Position numbers and translations under genes: made by a program
Virus record (IMG/VR): IMGVR_UViG_3300021963_005763
Coordinates: 1-64,000 of that record
Origin: a virus
Strand: one strand, 5' to 3'
DNA: 64,000 nucleotides
In this document: piece by piece, positions 61,040 through 64,000 of the stretch
How positions within the stretch are numbered: position 1 is the stretch's first letter
Layout: the number at the start of each line of letters is the position of its first letter
The notes under the pieces: generated by a model
The model's input: only the letters and a program-made list of their open reading frames with translations
Databases searched by the model: none
What the model was told of the DNA's origin: nothing

Positions 61040-61753
61040 ATGGGACGTCCGATTAAAGAAAAGTTTTTTGGTAATACAAATTCACCTTACACAAATGTAG
61101 CAAGAGGTGGAACATCAGGAGTAGGTGGGGAAGGATTTGGTGCTGTTGCAATTTTAAATACAGCAACAAATAGCGGATATTCTACTTCTACAACTGTTAC
61201 ATGGACAGGAAGCACACCGCAAGTTCCGGGTGGTGTAGCAGCTAGCGGTACTGCAAATGTGCAATTTATTGGTGGAACTGGGCGTATTCAAAGTCTTAAT
61301 ATAACTACCGCTGGTACTGGTTATACATCAACATCTAGCGTTACTATAACATTTAGCCCAGCAACAGGTGGTACTGCTGCTACGTATGCTATTACTGCTT
61401 TAACATCAAGTCGCCAAAATGCGTTGAGAGGTTTCGCATACCTAACGACTGGAAGTAGTGCTGTTCCTTATGATATTATGGAACAAAGAAGTAGCCGCAG
61501 GTATTTAGTGAACACAAGTCAAGGTAGGGGCGTGGTTAAATTAGCTACTACTACAACCTTAACAGCAGGAACAATGAATTTAGAAGCTACTGATGCAAAT
61601 AGTAATAAGTATCTTGTTAAGAAATTAACAGGACGCCGTGCTGTTCTTGTAAGAACAACAGCTAGCGGAGCTTGGTTATTTGCTACAAATGCTGCCGCAG
61701 GGTGGACATTTAATTCTGCGAGCACAGGCACAGTTAGTTTAGCAAATAATTAA
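61040..61753 (+). CDS. Putative virion structural protein with GxGY modules
   Basis: A 237-residue Thr/Ser/Gly-rich protein with GAGGAGA upstream. It begins MGRPIKEKFFGNTNSPYTNV, a start typical of a structural protein family in aquatic T4-like phages. Two NSGYSTSTTVT and GTGYTSTSSVT modules are related to repeats in the giant baseplate protein. The C-terminal half (SRRYLVNTSQGRGVVKLATT, VKKLTGRRAVLVRTTASGAWL) is a separate beta domain. A capsid decoration or whisker role is possible; only the virion setting is supported. No late-promoter box was found in the gap after the gp23 terminator. Confidence 0.65.
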   Translation: MGRPIKEKFFGNTNSPYTNVARGGTSGVGGEGFGAVAILNTATNSGYSTSTTVTWTGSTPQVPGGVAASGTANVQFIGGTGRIQSLNITTAGTGYTSTSSVTITFSPATGGTAATYAITALTSSRQNALRGFAYLTTGSSAVPYDIMEQRSSRRYLVNTSQGRGVVKLATTTTLTAGTMNLEATDANSNKYLVKKLTGRRAVLVRTTASGAWLFATNAAAGWTFNSASTGTVSLANN

Positions 61754-61774
61754 TTTTATTAAGGTGGTGATTTC

Positions 61775-61800
61775 AAGGGGCTTAGGCCCCTTTTTGTTTT
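61775..61800 (+). terminator. Intrinsic terminator
   Basis: AAGGGGC (61775-61781), TTAG loop, GCCCCTT (61786-61792) and a T-rich run. It closes the 61040-61753 gene and lies only 15 bases before the next ATG. Confidence 0.9.
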
Positions 61801-61803
61801 TGG

Positions 61804-61810
61804 TAAATAC
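61804..61810 (+). promoter_or_regulatory. TAAATAC box between terminator and next ATG
   Basis: GGTAAATACTGG ends five bases before the ATG at 61815, right after a strong terminator. Because the terminator cuts off upstream transcription, this box is the best candidate promoter, yet it implies a transcript starting at about the ATG. Confidence 0.5.
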
Positions 61811-61814
61811 TGGT

Positions 61815-62339
61815 ATGGCTACTCCTTGGACTTTTCCATCAACAGTTACGCAATATGCTCAGACCGGAGCAGAACAAGCCCATATTTCTTGGTTGGAAAT
61901 AGATAATTTCAGTGCTTTAAAAAGTTTAAATCAACAACATATTAAAACCACCAGAGACCTTGTTCATATTGCTAGAGATCCTAGACATGATATTGTAGAA
62001 AAAACATACTATCTTAAACTTACAAATTTTGTTTTTCAAAATTTACCAAGTACACTGTCCGGTATCCAAGTAAGATTAACTATGAAAAGATTTGGTAGAA
62101 TCACAGACGATGAAATTTTTCTTTGTCTTAATAATGATATTGTAGGGGATAATTTTGGTGACCTGGATTTGTCCCCTACTAAAATTTATGGAAGCGAAAC
62201 TGATACATGGAACACATCACTTACAATATCAGATGTTCAACATTCTTCTTTTGGAGTTGTATTAAGATTCAAAAGTCATCCTCAATGGCCGCATAAGTCC
62301 AGCGCACTTATTGACGCAATTGAAATAAGAGTTCATTAA
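61815..62339 (+). CDS. Conserved structural-region protein
   Basis: A 174-residue protein beginning MATPWTFPSTVTQYAQTG, then AHISWLEIDNFSALKSLN, followed by a beta-rich remainder (YYLKLTNFVFQNLPSTLSG and VVLRFKSHPQWPHKSSALIDAIEIRVH). The pattern WTFPS-T-V at the start recurs in T4-like aquatic phages in fibre-gene neighbourhoods. An in-frame GTG at 61764 is rejected because it would run through the terminator hairpin. It resembles a galactose-binding-like jelly-roll in shape, which is speculative. Confidence 0.65.
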   Translation: MATPWTFPSTVTQYAQTGAEQAHISWLEIDNFSALKSLNQQHIKTTRDLVHIARDPRHDIVEKTYYLKLTNFVFQNLPSTLSGIQVRLTMKRFGRITDDEIFLCLNNDIVGDNFGDLDLSPTKIYGSETDTWNTSLTISDVQHSSFGVVLRFKSHPQWPHKSSALIDAIEIRVH

Positions 62340-62341
62340 AA

Positions 62342-62348
62342 TAAATAC
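62342..62348 (+). promoter_or_regulatory. Late-promoter-like box TAAATAC
   Basis: AATAAATACATTGAGG, 16 bases before the ATG at 62365, with GAGG at 62352-62355. The start point would fall close to the ribosome-binding site. Confidence 0.4.
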
Positions 62349-62364
62349 ATTGAGGAAAACTTAA

Positions 62365-64000
62365 ATGCCAGTAAATGTTCTTAATATACCAGGTGATTAC
62401 TATATTACAGCCAATAATGGCCTAATTCAGGTAAAAGCAGGCCAAAGTGTTACTAATCAAGCCGGGTCATATCTATTAAATACCGCAGGGTCATACCTGC
62501 GTAATAATGCTGGATCTTTTTTAGAAAATGTTGCTGGTACATCACTAACAAATACGGCTGGTACTTCTCTCACAAATACTGCAGGAACAAATCTTACTAA
62601 CGTAGCTTCTGGAATTTTAGCTAACTCTGCTGGCACAAACATGACCAATAATGCCGGCGGGAATATGGTTAATGTTGCCGTTGGAAATATTACGAACCAG
62701 GCTGGGGGTAATCTAACCAATCAGGTCACAGGTAATTTTGATAATACAATAAGCGGAAATTTTAATAATGTTATTACTGGTAGCATTTTAAATTTATCTA
62801 ATAATAATATAACTAATAATGCTATAGGTAATATTTCAAATGTAAGTCAAAATTTTTCAATTTATGCAGATGTTATTCAACTAGGTGAAAATTCTGCTGA
62901 TAAAATAAATCCAGTTGGCTTGTTTAATAATAATCTTGTCCCAGATGTAGATATTACCTATGATTTCGGTACAAGTTTAATTTCCTGGCGTAAAGTTTAT
63001 GCTGAAGAATCATATCTAAAAGGTACCGATAACGTTGATAATCCCTATCTACGTCCATACAATCCGGCAGATATTTATGGTACAGCGGCTCAAAGACAAG
63101 CCGGTGCATTTTACGTAGCAGGTGGTGTAGGTATTGAAAAAGACCTAAACGTAGGTGGTTTCATCTACGGCCGAGTAGAAACTGCTAATACTAGTCTAAG
63201 TATCAACGTAACAGCAACAAATGTAGATCAAGTGTTTTATTCTACATTTGCTGTGAACACAGGCAATCAATTCTTGTTCATAGATAATGCTGGACCTTTT
63301 GGTGGATTTACCTATAACCCCAGTGAAGGAAAACTAACAGTTGATCGTGCCCGTGTTGCGCAAACTGATAATTCAGTTTCTACAATGACAGGTGCCTTTA
63401 CAATTACTGGTGGTGTAGGTATTGGGAAAGATGTTTATGTTGGTGGAAATATTCTACCTGGAGCAGTGAACACAGGCAGTCTAGGTAAACAAGATCTAGA
63501 ATGGTACCAAGGTTATATTGACAACCTATATACAAAAGTTATTGGTAGCACAGCCAGTAATTTAACTGTAGCCCCAGGTAGCGGTATGACTGATGTATTT
63601 GGGGACATCAGAGTACGCGGTACTAACCCAATAGGCACTGCACCTGTTGTTAGAAATACATTATACGTAACTATGGACGGCAATGATACCAATGATGGTA
63701 GAGCAATGGATGCTAGCCGTGCTTGTAGAACAATTGGTGGAGCTCTTAGAAGTCCTTATTATCAGGAAGGTACACAGATCTTAGTCAGCGCAGGGCACTA
63801 CCTAGAAGACAATCCCCTACCTATGAAACGCTATACAAGCATTCGTGGTAGTGATATTAGAACAACTTTTATTGAACCAATCAATAAGACGCAGGATCTT
63901 TTTCATGTCAATAGTGGATGTTATTTAAATTACATGACATTCTTAAATGGTCGTAGCGGATTACTAGAAGGACCATATGAACAAGGCTTTAATCGTGGTG
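62365..64000 (+). CDS. Fibre/adhesin with octapeptide repeats, 3'-truncated by window edge
   Basis: The frame opens at ATG 62365 (TGAGGAAAA upstream) and stays open to the end of the window (545 codons). Residues 31-158 are 16 octapeptide repeats, N-x-A-G-x-x-L-x, with Asn invariant. Then come two fibre motifs of the form GGVGI-x-KD-(L/V)-x-VGG, near residues 254 and 352, typical of aquatic phage fibres. From about residue 430 (TLYVTMDGNDTNDGRA, CRTIGGAL, GTQILVSAGHYLEDNP) it takes on the look of a right-handed beta-helix of the pectate-lyase type. It is probably a trimeric fibre or tailspike whose distal part is outside the window. Confidence 0.7.
   Translation, partial: MPVNVLNIPGDYYITANNGLIQVKAGQSVTNQAGSYLLNTAGSYLRNNAGSFLENVAGTSLTNTAGTSLTNTAGTNLTNVASGILANSAGTNMTNNAGGNMVNVAVGNITNQAGGNLTNQVTGNFDNTISGNFNNVITGSILNLSNNNITNNAIGNISNVSQNFSIYADVIQLGENSADKINPVGLFNNNLVPDVDITYDFGTSLISWRKVYAEESYLKGTDNVDNPYLRPYNPADIYGTAAQRQAGAFYVAGGVGIEKDLNVGGFIYGRVETANTSLSINVTATNVDQVFYSTFAVNTGNQFLFIDNAGPFGGFTYNPSEGKLTVDRARVAQTDNSVSTMTGAFTITGGVGIGKDVYVGGNILPGAVNTGSLGKQDLEWYQGYIDNLYTKVIGSTASNLTVAPGSGMTDVFGDIRVRGTNPIGTAPVVRNTLYVTMDGNDTNDGRAMDASRACRTIGGALRSPYYQEGTQILVSAGHYLEDNPLPMKRYTSIRGSDIRTTFIEPINKTQDLFHVNSGCYLNYMTFLNGRSGLLEGPYEQGFNRG
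62455..62838 (+). repeat. 16 tandem octapeptide-coding repeats (24 bases each)
   Basis: Every 24 bases a codon for Asn recurs (AAT or AAC) with Ala-Gly at positions 3-4 in the first half and Gly at 5 in the second half, hydrophobic at 7. Codon choices differ between copies, so the repeat is conserved as protein rather than as DNA. Confidence 0.92.

Noticed and set aside
61764-61814. GTG start extending the 61815 gene upstream
   Set aside because: The extension runs through the terminator hairpin at 61775-61800; the ATG at 61815 begins the recognisable protein.

Overview
The window is a contiguous piece of a T4-like myovirus genome (a marine/freshwater-type relative of the T4 superfamily), not a bacterial chromosome. 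The evidence is the near-complete set of T4-type modules in T4-like order: tail tube cap/gp53/hub/gp5/gp25/gp6 baseplate genes, late sigma factor gp55, gp47-gp46 recombination nuclease, RNase H, portal gp20, prohead core proteins, gp21 protease, gp22 scaffold and gp23 major capsid protein. Base composition is AT-rich. No photosynthesis genes, tRNAs, integrase, CRISPR array or insertion sequence were seen. The host cannot be fixed from the sequence; the small-protein repertoire resembles T4-like phages of aquatic bacteria.

Layout. (1) 1-11200, plus strand: metabolic and early-type genes: a glycosyltransferase-like gene cut by the left edge, ClpP, QueE, RNase H, several small conserved phage proteins, a MoxR-type AAA ATPase paired with an HExxH/VWA protein, and thymidylate synthase ThyA. 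One radical-SAM/SPASM gene (2007-2861) is inserted in the opposite orientation and is much more AT-rich. (2) 11197-43933, minus strand: the baseplate and tail-fibre block, read from 43933 downward: tail-tube cap, gp53, hub-like protein, gp5-like hub/spike with a GH19 lysin domain, gp25, a long gp6, a 4237-residue protein in the gp7 position, and six fibre or adhesin-like proteins, three of which share an N-terminal module. (3) 44055-51267, plus strand: gp55 with a long N-terminal extension, gp47, gp46, small proteins including a histone H1-like one, a SegE-like GIY-YIG endonuclease, about 410 bases of apparently non-coding structured sequence, and two probable internal head or virion proteins. 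(4) 51264-52351, minus strand: a gp26/gp51-family gene followed by a short gene in the -1 frame, joined by a perfect T TTT TTC slippery heptamer. (5) 52424-64000, plus strand: tape measure, portal, prohead core, protease, scaffold, capsid, two structural proteins, and a fibre gene running off the right edge that starts with 16 octapeptide repeats.

Regulation visible in the sequence. TAAATA(T/C) or TATAAATA late-promoter-like boxes precede most structural transcription units and fit with the gp55 gene present here. Two sigma70-type promoters with exact 17-base spacing (6653-6681 perfect, 44945-44973 near perfect) drive the MoxR/VWA and gp47-gp46 operons; in both, the TGA stop of the preceding gene lies inside the -35 TTGACA. 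Intrinsic terminators follow the MoxR gene, the capsid gene and the 61040-61753 gene.

Most interesting items: the unexplained structured RNA-like region at 48693-49105; the candidate programmed -1 frameshift joining two tail-assembly genes at 51494-51500; the octapeptide-repeat fibre at the right edge; the giant FG-GAP/Calx-beta-like baseplate protein; the QueE with a split cysteine motif; and the MoxR plus metallopeptidase/VWA pair. All functional calls rest on reading motifs and gene order by eye, with no database search.
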